This document shows, piece by piece, positions 17,572 to 27,033 of a stretch of 64,000 bases of DNA (its first letter is position 1; every line of letters begins with the position of its first letter). Source of the stretch: Pseudomonadota bacterium. Its GTDB lineage: Bacteria; Pseudomonadota; Alphaproteobacteria; Sphingomonadales; Sphingomonadaceae. Below the pieces are notes generated by a model. It saw nothing but the letters and a program-made list of their open reading frames with translations. It had not been told where the DNA came from and made no database searches. Made by a program: the position numbers and the translations under genes. The stretch is from contig JAEWBB010000016.1 of assembly GCA_023391375.1 (NCBI GenBank), positions 55,463 to 119,462 of the forward strand. The letters are read 5' to 3'.

Positions 17572-18513
17572 TCACTTCGCGGCAGGTGGCAGCAGGAACA
17601 TGAGCGCATGGTCGACGCGCGATGCCCAACTGATCTCGTTATGCTTTTGCCCCGGGAAATTCCGGACCATCAGGGTGCGGCCCTGGCGATAGCCGTGCGC
17701 TTCGAGCAGGTGGACGATGCCGCGCTTGGCCCGGGCATATTGCAAATCCTGCATTTCCGACCCGTCGTCGAGGTAGAGCCGGTGCGTCAGCGGCGAGGGC
17801 AGCGTGGCCGACAGATATTGCCGAAACGACTGCGAGACCGCGTCGGCATCGGCGTCGGGCGGATTGGTGCCGGGCGCCGATTTCAGCGTCGGCCAATGGG
17901 TCGACATCGCGCCCGCGCCGCCGAACACCGTCGGATATTCGTCCATCGCGTAGAGTGAGATCAGCGCGCCCATCGACGAGCCGAGGATGGCGGTATTGGC
18001 GCGATCGTTCCGGACGTTGAAGCGCCGGTCGATCATCGGTTTCAAGTCGCGGACGAGGAATTTGAGATAGCCGTCCGACAGCGGCTTCCCGCCGTACAAG
18101 GCCCGCACCCCGTCCCGGTATCGCGGCGGCAGGGCGGAGAAGCCCTTGGCCGGCACATAGTCCTGCAACCGCTTAGGCGTATTCCAGATGCCGACGACGA
18201 TGGTCGGGCGCATCTTGCGTTCCCGCATCAGGCGGCCGGCGACCTCGTCAATCTCCCATTCCATGCCGTATCCGGCGGTCGCCTTGTCGAACAGGTTCTG
18301 CCCGTCGTGCATGTAGAGAACGGCGTAGGGCTTGCCCTTGGGATCATAGCCTTCGGGCAGCCAGACGACGACGCGGCGCGGGTCGGCGTAGCGCGAGTGG
18401 ACCACGCCGAGATCGACGATCTTGCCCGTGCTGACCTCCGGCACCTCGCGCGTCGGGTCGGCCATGGCAGGCGCGGCGATCAGCATCATCAAGGCGAACA
18501 ACAGGCGCTTCAT
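17572..18513 (-). CDS. exported alpha/beta-hydrolase of the putative esterase (esterase D-like) family
   Basis: 313-residue secreted serine hydrolase with a signal peptide (MKRLLFALMMLIAAPAMA). The nucleophile elbow is GSSMGA with Ser180; YAVLYMHDGQNLFD earlier is typical of the enterochelin-esterase/esterase D fold, and the C-terminal GQKHNEISW offers the catalytic His. It overlaps the preceding halogenase-like gene by 4 bases and sits in a dextrin-degradation operon. It could remove acyl groups from polysaccharide, but nothing in the sequence identifies the substrate. Confidence 0.8.
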   Translation of the reverse strand: MKRLLFALMMLIAAPAMADPTREVPEVSTGKIVDLGVVHSRYADPRRVVVWLPEGYDPKGKPYAVLYMHDGQNLFDKATAGYGMEWEIDEVAGRLMRERKMRPTIVVGIWNTPKRLQDYVPAKGFSALPPRYRDGVRALYGGKPLSDGYLKFLVRDLKPMIDRRFNVRNDRANTAILGSSMGALISLYAMDEYPTVFGGAGAMSTHWPTLKSAPGTNPPDADADAVSQSFRQYLSATLPSPLTHRLYLDDGSEMQDLQYARAKRGIVHLLEAHGYRQGRTLMVRNFPGQKHNEISWASRVDHALMFLLPPAAK

Positions 18514-20009
18514 TCGGCGGTCTCCAGCGCGGCCAAGGCCGCTTGGTGTGGCGGGAAATGAGTTGCGCACGCGGCGACGAAGCGGTCGATCCGGTCCATG
18601 TCCGCATGCGGCATACGCGGGGGCGGCGGGAGCAGCTTGGCCGGGAAGGCGCCGTATCCGGCGAACAGGCAGTGCCAGCTGACCGGGGAGTAGTAGGCGG
18701 CAATGTCCTGCCGGGCGACTTCGGCGACGACGTCGGCGCCGGTGAACCAGGCGGTGAACAGGCCCTTGAGGCTGTCGGAGAGATGGTCGTGCGACGTGGC
18801 GTCGCGCCAATAGTCGGTGTCGCGCCGCCGCGCCGCGCGGTAATGGCAGACGATATAGTCGCGGATGCCCTCGTAGCGCCGTGCGATGTCCGCGTTGAAC
18901 GCGTCGCGCGCCCCGTCGCCATCCCGTTCGTAGGCGGAGATGAAGCCTTCCACCGTGGCCAGCACGATGTGCAGCGCGGTTGCCTCCAGGGGTTCGATGA
19001 AGCCCTGCGACAGGCCGATGGCGAGGCCGTTGCGCACCCAGCTTCGTTCGAGCCGCCCGACGCGCATCTTGAGGTGGCGAACCTCCGCATCCGCGGGCAG
19101 GCCGAGGTGGGTACGCAGTTCCGCCGCGGCATCCTCGTCACTGATGTATCTCGACGAATAGACGTAGCCGTTGCCGACCCGGTTGGTCAGCGGGATGTGC
19201 CAGCACCAGCCGGCACTGAGCGCGGTCGATCGGGTGGCAACGCCGGGTCCTTCCGCCGGCAGCGGCGTCGGCGTGACGACCGCGCTGTCATTGAACAGGT
19301 TGTCGGCGAAGGACAGGTGCGTGGCGCCGAGCGCCTTCTCGACGATCATCGCCCGGAAGCCGCTGGCGTCGACGAACAGGTCCGCCTCGAACCGTTGCCC
19401 GTCGTCGGCGACCAGTGCGGCCACGTCGCCGTCATCGGCCAACTCCACCGTGTCGATCCTGGTATCGACGTGAATCACGCCGCGCGCCGTCGCCAATTCG
19501 CGCAGGTAGCGGCCGACCAGCACGGCGTCGAAATGGTATCCATAACTCTGTTCGAACGGGAAATCGGCCGCCGGTTGCGGCGCCCTGCGATCGGCCGCCA
19601 ACGTCGGCGCGACGAAGAAACGGTCGGGATGGGCCTCGACGTCGATCCCGCGCCGCCGGAGGTGGGCGTTGGCGAAGAAATCCTGCCGGGTGTGCAGGTC
19701 GAGCGCCGACGGGAAGGGATGGAAGTAGGACGCGAAAGCCGGATCGTCGGACCAGCCGTGGAAGGCGATCCCGACCTTGTAGGTCGCGTTGCAGCGCGGC
19801 ATCCATTCCGCTTCGGCGATGCCGAGCCTGTCGAAGAAATCCTTGAGCTGGGGGGTCGATCCTTCGCCGACGCCGATGATGCCGATGTCGGACGATTCGA
19901 TCAGCGTGATCTGGCAGCCGTCCCTGCCCCAGCGATCCTGCAGAAGGCACGCCGCCATCCAGCCGGCGGTGCCCCCGCCGAGGATGCAGATCCGCTGCGG
20001 CCGCCGCAC
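18510..20009 (-). CDS. flavin-dependent tryptophan halogenase-family protein (copy 1)
   Basis: 499-residue FAD protein of the tryptophan-halogenase family. It starts ILGGGTAGWMAA (FAD-binding GxGxxG). Lys78 in NATYKVG corresponds to the catalytic Lys79 of PrnA/RebH. W268-C-W270-H-I-P273 matches the halogenase signature WxWxIP, and Glu342 in EPLEAT corresponds to Glu346. The residue after this Glu is Ala, where characterised halogenases have Ser. It starts with GTG immediately after the GH97 stop. Such proteins often sit in TonB-receptor sugar clusters of sphingomonads, Caulobacter and Xanthomonas; their natural substrates are unknown. No flavin reductase gene is nearby. Confidence 0.85.
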   Translation of the reverse strand: MRRPQRICILGGGTAGWMAACLLQDRWGRDGCQITLIESSDIGIIGVGEGSTPQLKDFFDRLGIAEAEWMPRCNATYKVGIAFHGWSDDPAFASYFHPFPSALDLHTRQDFFANAHLRRRGIDVEAHPDRFFVAPTLAADRRAPQPAADFPFEQSYGYHFDAVLVGRYLRELATARGVIHVDTRIDTVELADDGDVAALVADDGQRFEADLFVDASGFRAMIVEKALGATHLSFADNLFNDSAVVTPTPLPAEGPGVATRSTALSAGWCWHIPLTNRVGNGYVYSSRYISDEDAAAELRTHLGLPADAEVRHLKMRVGRLERSWVRNGLAIGLSQGFIEPLEATALHIVLATVEGFISAYERDGDGARDAFNADIARRYEGIRDYIVCHYRAARRRDTDYWRDATSHDHLSDSLKGLFTAWFTGADVVAEVARQDIAAYYSPVSWHCLFAGYGAFPAKLLPPPPRMPHADMDRIDRFVAACATHFPPHQAALAALETAE

Positions 20010-22031
20010 CTAGCGGGCCGCCAGTTCGACCGCGAAGCCGCCACCCGACGCCATGTGGAGGTTGAGCGTATCGCCGGCGCGCACGGTCTTGGTCTCGCGC
20101 ACCATGTCCTTGCCCTTCGCGCCCCCTTCGGCCGTCGGCCCGTCGCGCCAGATAGTCGCGGCGTAGGTCTTGCCCGTTTCGAGAAAGTCGAGCTTGACCG
20201 CGACGTCGCGCGGCGCCTCGTTGGTGATTCCGCCGAGGTACCAGTTCGGCTTGCCGCGCTCCTTGCGCGCCATCACGACATGGCTGCCGATTTCGCCCGA
20301 CACGACGCGGCTCATGTCCCAATCGACCGGCACGCGCTTGATGAAGTCGAACGCGACGGGGCTCGCCTCGTAATTTTCCTGCAGGTCGGCGGCCATCTGC
20401 ACCGGCGAGTAGATGACGACATAATAGGCCAGCTGGCGGGCCAGCGTGGACAGGATGTCGGTGTCGCCGCGGCCCTTCAGGCTGACGATGCCCGGCGTAT
20501 AGTCCATCGGCCCGGCCAGCATGCGGGAGAAGACCAGTTCGGTCTGGTAGACCGGCGGGTTCTTGGGCACGCCCCACGCGTCATATTCGGTCCCGCGCTG
20601 GCCTTCGCGACTGATCCAGTTGGGATAGGTTCGGCGAAGGCCGGTGTCCTTGATCGGCTCGTGCGCGTTGATCATGATGTGCCGCTTGGCGGCCTCGGTC
20701 ACGACCTTGAGGTGATGGCGGGCCATGACCTGCCCTTCGTGCCATTCGAAATGGATTTTCCCGTCGGCGCCGCGTGCCTGCACGCCGCCCGCATCGGACA
20801 CGTAACCGGTCTTTACCGCATCGATGCCGTTGGCGCGCATATAGTCGAAGCCGGCGCCCATCTCGTCCTCGTAATGGGCGATGTTGGCGCTGGTCTCGTG
20901 GTGGCCGATCAGGTGCACGCCCTTCGATTTGGCATAAGCGGCGATCTTCGGCAGGTCGAAATCGGGGTAGGGCTTGGTGAAACTGAAATCCCAGCCGTTG
21001 GCGAACCAGTCGCCGTCCCAGCCCTGGTTCCAGCCCTCGACCAGCATGCCGGGAATGCCGTTGGCCGAGGCGAAGTCGATCAGCTTCATCGCGTTGGCGG
21101 TGGTCGCGCCGTGCTTCGGCCCCGACGCCCAGCTCTGCGTGTCGAGGTGCATGCCCCACCAGATGCCGACATATTTGCGCGGTTTCACCCAGCTGACATC
21201 GCCGAGCCGGTTCGGCTCGTTGAGGTTGAGCACCAGGTTGCGTGCCGCATAGAGCGACGGCGCGTCGGGCGTGATGGTGATCATCCGCCACGGCGTGGTG
21301 AACGCGCCGGTGCGGCTGACCTTGGCGGCCGTCGAGGAGGGCGTGAGCACCGCCTTCAGCTGCGTCCCGCCCGCGCGGGCCAGGTTCATCCCCGCATAAT
21401 CGACCAGCGCCGCCTCGTGGATCGACACATGCGTGCCATCCTTCAGCACCATGGTCAGCGGCGTCTGCCCGGTGCCGATGCCGCTGATCGTTGTGGCCTG
21501 GTAGAGGTATTCCTCGCGGTTGCTTTCGAACGCCGGCGCCCACCAGGCCTTGCCGTCCTCGGCCATCGCGAACTGGGTCAGCTCCTCGGCGATGTTCCAG
21601 GCGGCGCCGTTCGGCCGGGCCGGCAGCCGGTAACGGAAGGCGACGCCATCGTCGTAGGCGCGCACTTCCAAGTCGTAGTGCCGCTTGGGGCCGCTGGTCT
21701 CGTCGAGCGACACCAGCAGCGAACGGTAGCGGTCGCGGATCGTGCGGTCTTCACCCCATGGCGTCTGCCACGTCGAGTCATGATCCGCCGTTTTCGAGCC
21801 CGAGATCTTCCAGTTGCGCAGGATCTGCGGCTGGTCGGTCAGCAGGAAACCGAGCTGGCTGTCGCTGACCACCGCCCTGCCCAGGCGGTCGACCCGGTAC
21901 TGGACGCGGCCCTCGCCGTTGGTGCTGAGCGTGAAGGTCAGCACCTTGCCCGGCGACGACACGCGGACTTCGGCCATGGCCGGCGCCGCAACGAACAGCA
22001 GGGAAAGCACGGCGAGGAAGCGGACTAGCAT
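20010..22031 (-). CDS. susB: GH97 alpha-glucosidase (SusB-like)
   Basis: Exported enzyme releasing glucose from maltodextrins. 673 residues with signal peptide (MLVRFLAVLSLLFVAAPAMA), an N-terminal beta-sandwich, a barrel and a C-terminal sheet domain. Glu332 in EGWNQG, Glu379 in GHHET, Glu458 in AHEPIK, Glu476 in REGQRG and Glu482 line up with Bacteroides SusB; the 18- and 24-residue spacings after Glu458 equal those of SusB Glu508/526/532 as I recall them. These residues indicate the inverting, calcium-dependent alpha-glucosidase branch. It overlaps the upstream GH13 gene by 7 bases. Confidence 0.92.
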   Translation of the reverse strand: MLVRFLAVLSLLFVAAPAMAEVRVSSPGKVLTFTLSTNGEGRVQYRVDRLGRAVVSDSQLGFLLTDQPQILRNWKISGSKTADHDSTWQTPWGEDRTIRDRYRSLLVSLDETSGPKRHYDLEVRAYDDGVAFRYRLPARPNGAAWNIAEELTQFAMAEDGKAWWAPAFESNREEYLYQATTISGIGTGQTPLTMVLKDGTHVSIHEAALVDYAGMNLARAGGTQLKAVLTPSSTAAKVSRTGAFTTPWRMITITPDAPSLYAARNLVLNLNEPNRLGDVSWVKPRKYVGIWWGMHLDTQSWASGPKHGATTANAMKLIDFASANGIPGMLVEGWNQGWDGDWFANGWDFSFTKPYPDFDLPKIAAYAKSKGVHLIGHHETSANIAHYEDEMGAGFDYMRANGIDAVKTGYVSDAGGVQARGADGKIHFEWHEGQVMARHHLKVVTEAAKRHIMINAHEPIKDTGLRRTYPNWISREGQRGTEYDAWGVPKNPPVYQTELVFSRMLAGPMDYTPGIVSLKGRGDTDILSTLARQLAYYVVIYSPVQMAADLQENYEASPVAFDFIKRVPVDWDMSRVVSGEIGSHVVMARKERGKPNWYLGGITNEAPRDVAVKLDFLETGKTYAATIWRDGPTAEGGAKGKDMVRETKTVRAGDTLNLHMASGGGFAVELAAR

Positions 22032-23644
22032 CGGGCGACATATCCTGACGAAGGAGGAAGGGAAGTGGCGGAAGCGTAGGCGCCGCCGCACGCCAGCAAC
22101 ACCGATCCGCCAGGGGCCGGGTTGGTCGCGGTTTCGCGCGACAGGTTGAACACGCAGCGCAGCGTTTCGGCGCCCCAACGGCGCTCGAACGCCACCACTT
22201 GCGGATGGTGATCGTCGAGCAGGACGATGTCGCCCGACCGCAGCGCGGCTTCCGCGTGGCGAAGCCCGATCACGCGCCGTGTCCAGTGGAGCATCGATCC
22301 CGTGTCCGCTTCCTGCGCAGCGACGTTGAGCACGAGATGGGCCGGGTCGATCGGCAGCCACGGCGCGGCGCTGCCGAAGCCGCCGTCGGGCGCGCCCGTC
22401 CACGGCATCGGCGTGCGCGCGCCGTCGCGGCCGAGAGTCTGCGGCCAGTTGGCGATCGCCTCCGGGTCTTGCAGGCTTTCGAACGGCACATGGGCCTGCG
22501 GCAGGCCGAGCTCTTCGCCCTGGTAAACGATGACGTTGCCGCGCAGGGCCATTTCCATCAGCAGCGCGGCGCGAACGAAGCCGTCGCGTTCGCCCTCGTC
22601 CCACCAGCGCGACGCGAAGCGCGGCGCGTCGTGGTTGGAAAAGGCCCAGCTCGGCCAGCCCTCGCCCTCGGCGCCCGGCCAGGTGCGGATCGCGGCGCGC
22701 ACCACGTCGGGCGTCAGCTTCTCCGCGTAGAGATAGTCGAACCCGTAGGCGCTGTTCAGGCGCTCGTCGTTCGCGGTGTAGTCCTTCATCTCCTGGCCGG
22801 CCCGTTCGCCGCCGACTTCCGCAACCGTGAAGCGCGCGCCGTAGCTGTCCATCAGGGCACGAACCCGTTCGGTGAAACCGATGATCCCGGGATCGCCCTG
22901 GTTGTGGAAATGGTGCTGGAAGTCGAACGGCCGGGTGCGCTTCTCCGGGTTTGCGATCGGCGGATTATCGCGCAGCGCCAGGTCGTGCATGCCGAAGTTC
23001 AGCGCGTCGAGGCGGAAGCCGTCGACCCCGCGCTCCAGCCAGAAGCGCGCCACGTCGAGCAGCGCGTCCTGAACGTCCGGGTTGTGGAGGTTGAGCTGCG
23101 GTTGTTCCTTGAGGAAGCTGTGATGGTAATATTGCTCGCGCCGCGCGTCCCACGTCCACGACGGGCCGCCGAACACCGACTGCCAGTTGTTGGGCGGAGA
23201 TCCGTCCGGCTTTGCATCGGCCCAGACGTACCAGTCGGCCTTCGGGTTGGAGCGCGACGACCGGCTTTCGGTGAACCACGGGTGCTCGTCGCTCGAATGG
23301 CTGTAGACTTGGTCGATCATGACCTTGAGGCCGAGCGCATGAGCGCGAGCGACCAGCGCGTCGAAATCGCCGAGCGTGCCGAAGGTGGGATCAACGCCGC
23401 GGTAATCCGAAACGTCGTAGCCGAAGTCCTTCATCGGCGAGGTGAAAAAGGGCGAGATCCAGACCCCGTCGCAGCCCAGGCCGGCGATATGGTCGAGGTG
23501 GGCAGTGACGCCCGGCAGGTCGCCGATCCCGTCCCCGTTCGTATCGGCGAAGCTGCGCGGATAGACCTGGTAGATCACCGCGCCCTTCCACCAGGGCGCG
23601 TCATCGGTCGACGCCATCGTCAGTGCGGCGGCTTCGCTGCTCAT
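22025..23644 (-). CDS. GH13 alpha-glucosidase (oligo-glucosidase type), cytoplasmic or no clear signal
   Basis: 539-residue GH13 enzyme acting on short malto- or isomalto-oligosaccharides. WWKGAVIYQVYPRSF with NGDGIGDLPG is the N-terminal hallmark of the oligo-1,6-glucosidase/alpha-glucosidase subfamilies. Catalytic residues are Asp213 in GFRLDALN, Glu276 in VAEVGG and Asp339 in SNHDAP. There is no signal peptide at the chosen start, 23644, which overlaps the stop of the preceding gene as ATGA. It therefore probably acts inside the cell on imported dextrins. The alpha-1,4 versus alpha-1,6 preference cannot be settled by eye. Confidence 0.9.
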   Translation of the reverse strand: MSSEAAALTMASTDDAPWWKGAVIYQVYPRSFADTNGDGIGDLPGVTAHLDHIAGLGCDGVWISPFFTSPMKDFGYDVSDYRGVDPTFGTLGDFDALVARAHALGLKVMIDQVYSHSSDEHPWFTESRSSRSNPKADWYVWADAKPDGSPPNNWQSVFGGPSWTWDARREQYYHHSFLKEQPQLNLHNPDVQDALLDVARFWLERGVDGFRLDALNFGMHDLALRDNPPIANPEKRTRPFDFQHHFHNQGDPGIIGFTERVRALMDSYGARFTVAEVGGERAGQEMKDYTANDERLNSAYGFDYLYAEKLTPDVVRAAIRTWPGAEGEGWPSWAFSNHDAPRFASRWWDEGERDGFVRAALLMEMALRGNVIVYQGEELGLPQAHVPFESLQDPEAIANWPQTLGRDGARTPMPWTGAPDGGFGSAAPWLPIDPAHLVLNVAAQEADTGSMLHWTRRVIGLRHAEAALRSGDIVLLDDHHPQVVAFERRWGAETLRCVFNLSRETATNPAPGGSVLLACGGAYASATSLPPSSGYVARC

Positions 23645-25437
23645 TTCGCGGCACATACTGCAAAGCCGAGCGCCGGCAGGCTGACCCGCACCGATCCGGG
23701 GGCGCTGGCCGACGGCGAACACTGACCCGCCAACGTGTCAAACGCGCGGCTCGCGACCTCCACTTCGACATTGGTGGTGATCGGCGCAGTCGACGTGTTG
23801 AACAGCAGGAGAACCTCCTTGCCGTCGCCGGGATCGAAGCGGGAAACGGCGAACAGCCCCGCCTTCGGGCCGGCGAAACGGATGACCTGCTCGCCACGGC
23901 GCAGCGCCGGCGTCGCCGTCCGAACGCGCGCCAACTGGCCGATCAGCTTGAATAGCGGGTGGGCCTCGTCGAAGTTCGATTGCGCGGTCGTCGCCGACGT
24001 CCCGATCAACTTGTTGTCGTTGTAGGCGGCGACCTTCGAAGGGAACATGTCCTCCCGCGCTAGCTGGTCGCCGTCGTCGCTGACGAAACCCTGTTCGTCG
24101 CCATAGTAGATGGTCGGCACGCCGCGCAGCGTCAGCAACATCGCATAGCCGAGCGAGACACGGTCGAGCTGTTCCTCGGCATCGGCCTTGGGCGAACCCT
24201 TTCGCACGAACATGGCGAAGCGCCCGGCGTCGTGGTTGCCGAGGAATGTCGGCAGCTGCAGCGCCGCCGCCGCGCCGCCCTTGTACAGCGCGTCGCCTTC
24301 GAACAATTTCGCCAGTTCGGCGGTCGGCTTGTCGCCGCCGGCCGTGTCGATCACGGCGCGGGCGAACGGAAAGTCGAGCACGGCGGGAAGGCCGTCGACC
24401 ACCGTGTGCACCGCGGTCACCGCCGGATTCATCTCGTCGGTGAAGACTTCGCCGAAGATGTGGAAGTTGGGAATGCCCCGCGCTTTCGCGCGCATCTGCA
24501 TCGCCGGCACGAACTGCTGCCAGAATTCGGGATTCACGTGCTTGGCTGTGTCGATCCGGAAACCGTCCACGCCGAAGTCGTCGATCCACTTGCCGTAGAT
24601 GTCGATCATCCCGCGAACGACGCGCGGGTTTTCGGTCGCGAGGTCGTCGAGGCCGACGAAATCGCCCATCGTCGTGCTCTCGCCCTCGAAGCTGCTGTTG
24701 CCGCGATTGTGGTAATAGATCGGGTCGTTGAGCCAGTCGGGCTTCTTCGCTTTCCGGTCGGCCTGCGGCACGCGCACGGTGAAGGCGTAATTGGGGTCCT
24801 TCAGCTTTTCCCAGTTCGCGGGGGTGAGGTCGCGGTCGCCCGTGAAACCCGGATTGATTGCTGCCCCGTCGAGGCCGCCACGCCGCTGGTACGGATAGTC
24901 GGCGCGACTGCGATAATCGCACTTGCCCTGGTCGACGCACTCCACCGGCTGGATCACGTCGGCGGTGTGGTTGGCGATGATGTCCATGTAGACCTTCATC
25001 CCGCGCGCATGCGCCGCGTCGACGAAAGCCTTGAAGTCGGCGTTGGTGCCGAGGTGCGGATCGACCGAGGTGAAATCGGTGATCCAATAGCCGTGATAGC
25101 CCGCGCTCTCGTCACCCTTGGGCCCCTGCACCGGCTTGTTCTTGAAGATCGGCGTCAGCCAGATCGCGGTGACGCCGAGGTCCTGGATATAGCCGAGGCG
25201 CTTGGTCAGCCCCTTGAGGTCGCCGCCATGGAAATAGCCCTTTGCCGACGGATCGAAGCCGGTGACCAGGCGGTCGCCCTTGAGTCCGCCCTTGTCGTTC
25301 TTCGGATCGGCATTCTCGAAGCGGTCGGGCATTACGAAGTAGATCACCTCGTCCTGCGGCAGCCGCTCGAGATAGGCCGGCGCGGCAGCGGGCGCGGCGG
25401 CGGCCAGCGCAAAGGACGAGACAAGCGATACGATCAT
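23641..25437 (-). CDS. exported GH13 alpha-amylase/neopullulanase-like enzyme
   Basis: 598-residue GH13 enzyme with a short signal-like N-terminus (MIVSLVSSFALAAAAPAAAPA). The barrel begins VIYFVMPDRFENADPKND, typical of secreted cyclomaltodextrinase/neopullulanase-like amylases. Asp296 in GFRIDTAKH, Glu330 in IFGEVF and Asp403 in LGNHDAG are the catalytic triad. An insert with Cys167 and Cys173 could hold a disulfide. It overlaps both neighbours as ATGA. With the GH97 enzyme it would shorten long dextrins in the periplasm before uptake through the inner membrane. Confidence 0.9.
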   Translation of the reverse strand: MIVSLVSSFALAAAAPAAAPAYLERLPQDEVIYFVMPDRFENADPKNDKGGLKGDRLVTGFDPSAKGYFHGGDLKGLTKRLGYIQDLGVTAIWLTPIFKNKPVQGPKGDESAGYHGYWITDFTSVDPHLGTNADFKAFVDAAHARGMKVYMDIIANHTADVIQPVECVDQGKCDYRSRADYPYQRRGGLDGAAINPGFTGDRDLTPANWEKLKDPNYAFTVRVPQADRKAKKPDWLNDPIYYHNRGNSSFEGESTTMGDFVGLDDLATENPRVVRGMIDIYGKWIDDFGVDGFRIDTAKHVNPEFWQQFVPAMQMRAKARGIPNFHIFGEVFTDEMNPAVTAVHTVVDGLPAVLDFPFARAVIDTAGGDKPTAELAKLFEGDALYKGGAAAALQLPTFLGNHDAGRFAMFVRKGSPKADAEEQLDRVSLGYAMLLTLRGVPTIYYGDEQGFVSDDGDQLAREDMFPSKVAAYNDNKLIGTSATTAQSNFDEAHPLFKLIGQLARVRTATPALRRGEQVIRFAGPKAGLFAVSRFDPGDGKEVLLLFNTSTAPITTNVEVEVASRAFDTLAGQCSPSASAPGSVRVSLPALGFAVCAAK

Positions 25438-26951
25438 GCGGACACTCCCGGCCGGGCGCCGGCGCGCGCGACGATGGATGAAACGAAGTCGGCGTGGCTT
25501 GGCAGTTGTGCCGCCACGTCCCGATAGCCTTTCGACAACATGCCGAGGAAGTCGACCAATTCGCTGAGCGGGACGTCGGCCGCCATGGGCGACACGCCGC
25601 GCGCTTCGATTCCCTGCCCGGCAAGCACTTGCGTCCACGCTTCGTCGGTGAACAGGTCGGCCTCCTGGCGGATGATCGTGCCGCCCTCCTGGTAGAGCCT
25701 GATTTTTTCCTGCAGCGTTTCGGGCAGTGCCATGTCACGCACCATCGACCAGAAGGCGCCGTCGCGCGCGTTGGCGGAATAATGCAGGACGATGAAGTCG
25801 CGGATCAGCGTCCACTCGACATCGGTCATCCGGTTGAAGCTGGCCCGCGTCTGCGGCCCGATGTCGCCGTCCGGCAAGAATTTGAGCAACCGAGCAAGCG
25901 AGGATTGGACGAGGTGGATGCTGGTCGATTCCAGTGGCTCCATGAACCCGGCGGCCAGCCCGATCGCGATGCAATTCCGCTCCCACGCACGGGCGCGACG
26001 ACCGGTCGTAAAGCGGAGCAAGCGCGGGTCGTCGAGCGCTTCCCCATCGAGATTCGCGAGGAGCGTCGCCGCGGCCTCATCCTCCGAGATAAAGCGGCTG
26101 CAAAAGACGTGGCCGTTGCCCGTGCGGTGCTGCAGCGGGATGCGCCACTGCCAGCCGGCGTCGCGGGCCATGGCCTGCGTATAGGGGCGGAACGCCTCGC
26201 TGCGCGCTGACGGCACGGCATAAGCGCGGTCGCACGGCAGGAGGTGGCTCCAATCGTCGAACGGAACGCCTAGCGCGCCGCCCAGCAACACCGATCGAAA
26301 CCCGGTGCAGTCGACGAAGAACTTGCCCTCGATACGCCTTTCGCCATCGAGCCGGAGCGCGGCGATATCGCCGCTCTGGCCGTCAACTTCGACGTCTTCG
26401 ATCAGCCCCTCGACACGCGCGACGCCGCGCTCTTCGGCATAGCGGCGCAAGAATCCGGCATAGAGGGAGGCGTCGAAATGATAGGCGTAAACCAGGTCGC
26501 TGGGGCGCGGCTGCCGGGGATCCGGAATCGCCATCCGCCCCGCCCGCGCGGCGACTTCGTTGAATTTATAGTCGCCAAGCGGTCCGGCCTTTCCCGCCGC
26601 ATGGGCGCGGAGCCAGAGTTGGCGGAACGGGGTGATGCCGACCGTCCGGCCGACCGGGCCGAAAGCGTGCATGTAACGCTCGCCCTGGCGGGTCCAGCCG
26701 TCGAATTCGATGCCGAGCTTGAAGGTCGCATTCGTCTCGCGGACGAACTGCGCCTCGTCGAGCCCGAGTGCCTGGTTGAACAGGTGGATTTGCGGAATGG
26801 TCGCTTCGCCGACGCCGACCGTGCCGATCGTTTCGCTCTCGACCAGCGTGATCTTCCGCTTCGGCAGGAAGCGGGCCAGCAACGCTGCAGCCATCCACCC
26901 GGCGGTTCCGCCGCCGGCGATGACGATGTCCTGGGATACTCGCTCGTTCAT
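25434..26951 (-). CDS. flavin-dependent tryptophan halogenase-family protein (copy 2)
   Basis: 505-residue paralogue of the flavoprotein at 18510-20009. It has IAGGGTAGWMAA for FAD, Lys78 in NATFKLG, W267-Q-W269-R-I-P272 as WxWxIP, and Glu341-Ser342-Thr343 in EPLEST, so every residue expected of an active halogenase is present. It has no signal peptide. It directly follows the TonB receptor gene, separated by 82 bases holding a strong hairpin, and overlaps the next GH13 gene. A role in dextrin use has not been established for this family, and a nitrogenous substrate cannot be excluded. Confidence 0.87.
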   Translation of the reverse strand: MNERVSQDIVIAGGGTAGWMAAALLARFLPKRKITLVESETIGTVGVGEATIPQIHLFNQALGLDEAQFVRETNATFKLGIEFDGWTRQGERYMHAFGPVGRTVGITPFRQLWLRAHAAGKAGPLGDYKFNEVAARAGRMAIPDPRQPRPSDLVYAYHFDASLYAGFLRRYAEERGVARVEGLIEDVEVDGQSGDIAALRLDGERRIEGKFFVDCTGFRSVLLGGALGVPFDDWSHLLPCDRAYAVPSARSEAFRPYTQAMARDAGWQWRIPLQHRTGNGHVFCSRFISEDEAAATLLANLDGEALDDPRLLRFTTGRRARAWERNCIAIGLAAGFMEPLESTSIHLVQSSLARLLKFLPDGDIGPQTRASFNRMTDVEWTLIRDFIVLHYSANARDGAFWSMVRDMALPETLQEKIRLYQEGGTIIRQEADLFTDEAWTQVLAGQGIEARGVSPMAADVPLSELVDFLGMLSKGYRDVAAQLPSHADFVSSIVARAGARPGVSA

Positions 26952-26991
26952 CCGCTGACTTTGCGCCTCGAGGGCAAGCGGTAAAGCAACA

Positions 26992-27020
26992 ACCCGGCGG
27001 CGCTCGGGGCGCCGCCGGGT
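26992..27020 (-). terminator. intercistronic GC-rich hairpin between the TonB receptor and the rest of the operon
   Basis: A perfect 12-base-pair inverted repeat (ACCCGGCGGCGC / GCGCCGCCGGGT) with a 5-base loop lies 13 bases after the receptor stop and about 40 bases before the next start. On the transcribed strand it is followed by TGTTGCTTT, a weak T-rich tract. It could be a leaky intrinsic terminator, or protect the receptor mRNA 3' end, giving more receptor than downstream enzymes. Confidence 0.55.
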
Positions 27021-27033
27021 CATCGCATGGGCC

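Noticed and set aside
18543..22028. A plus-strand open frame of 1161 codons antisense to the halogenase-like and GH97 genes
   Set aside because: GC-rich coding sequence often leaves the opposite strand open. The translation is low-complexity Arg/Ala/Gly/Val with no motif, while the minus strand carries clear catalytic motifs throughout.
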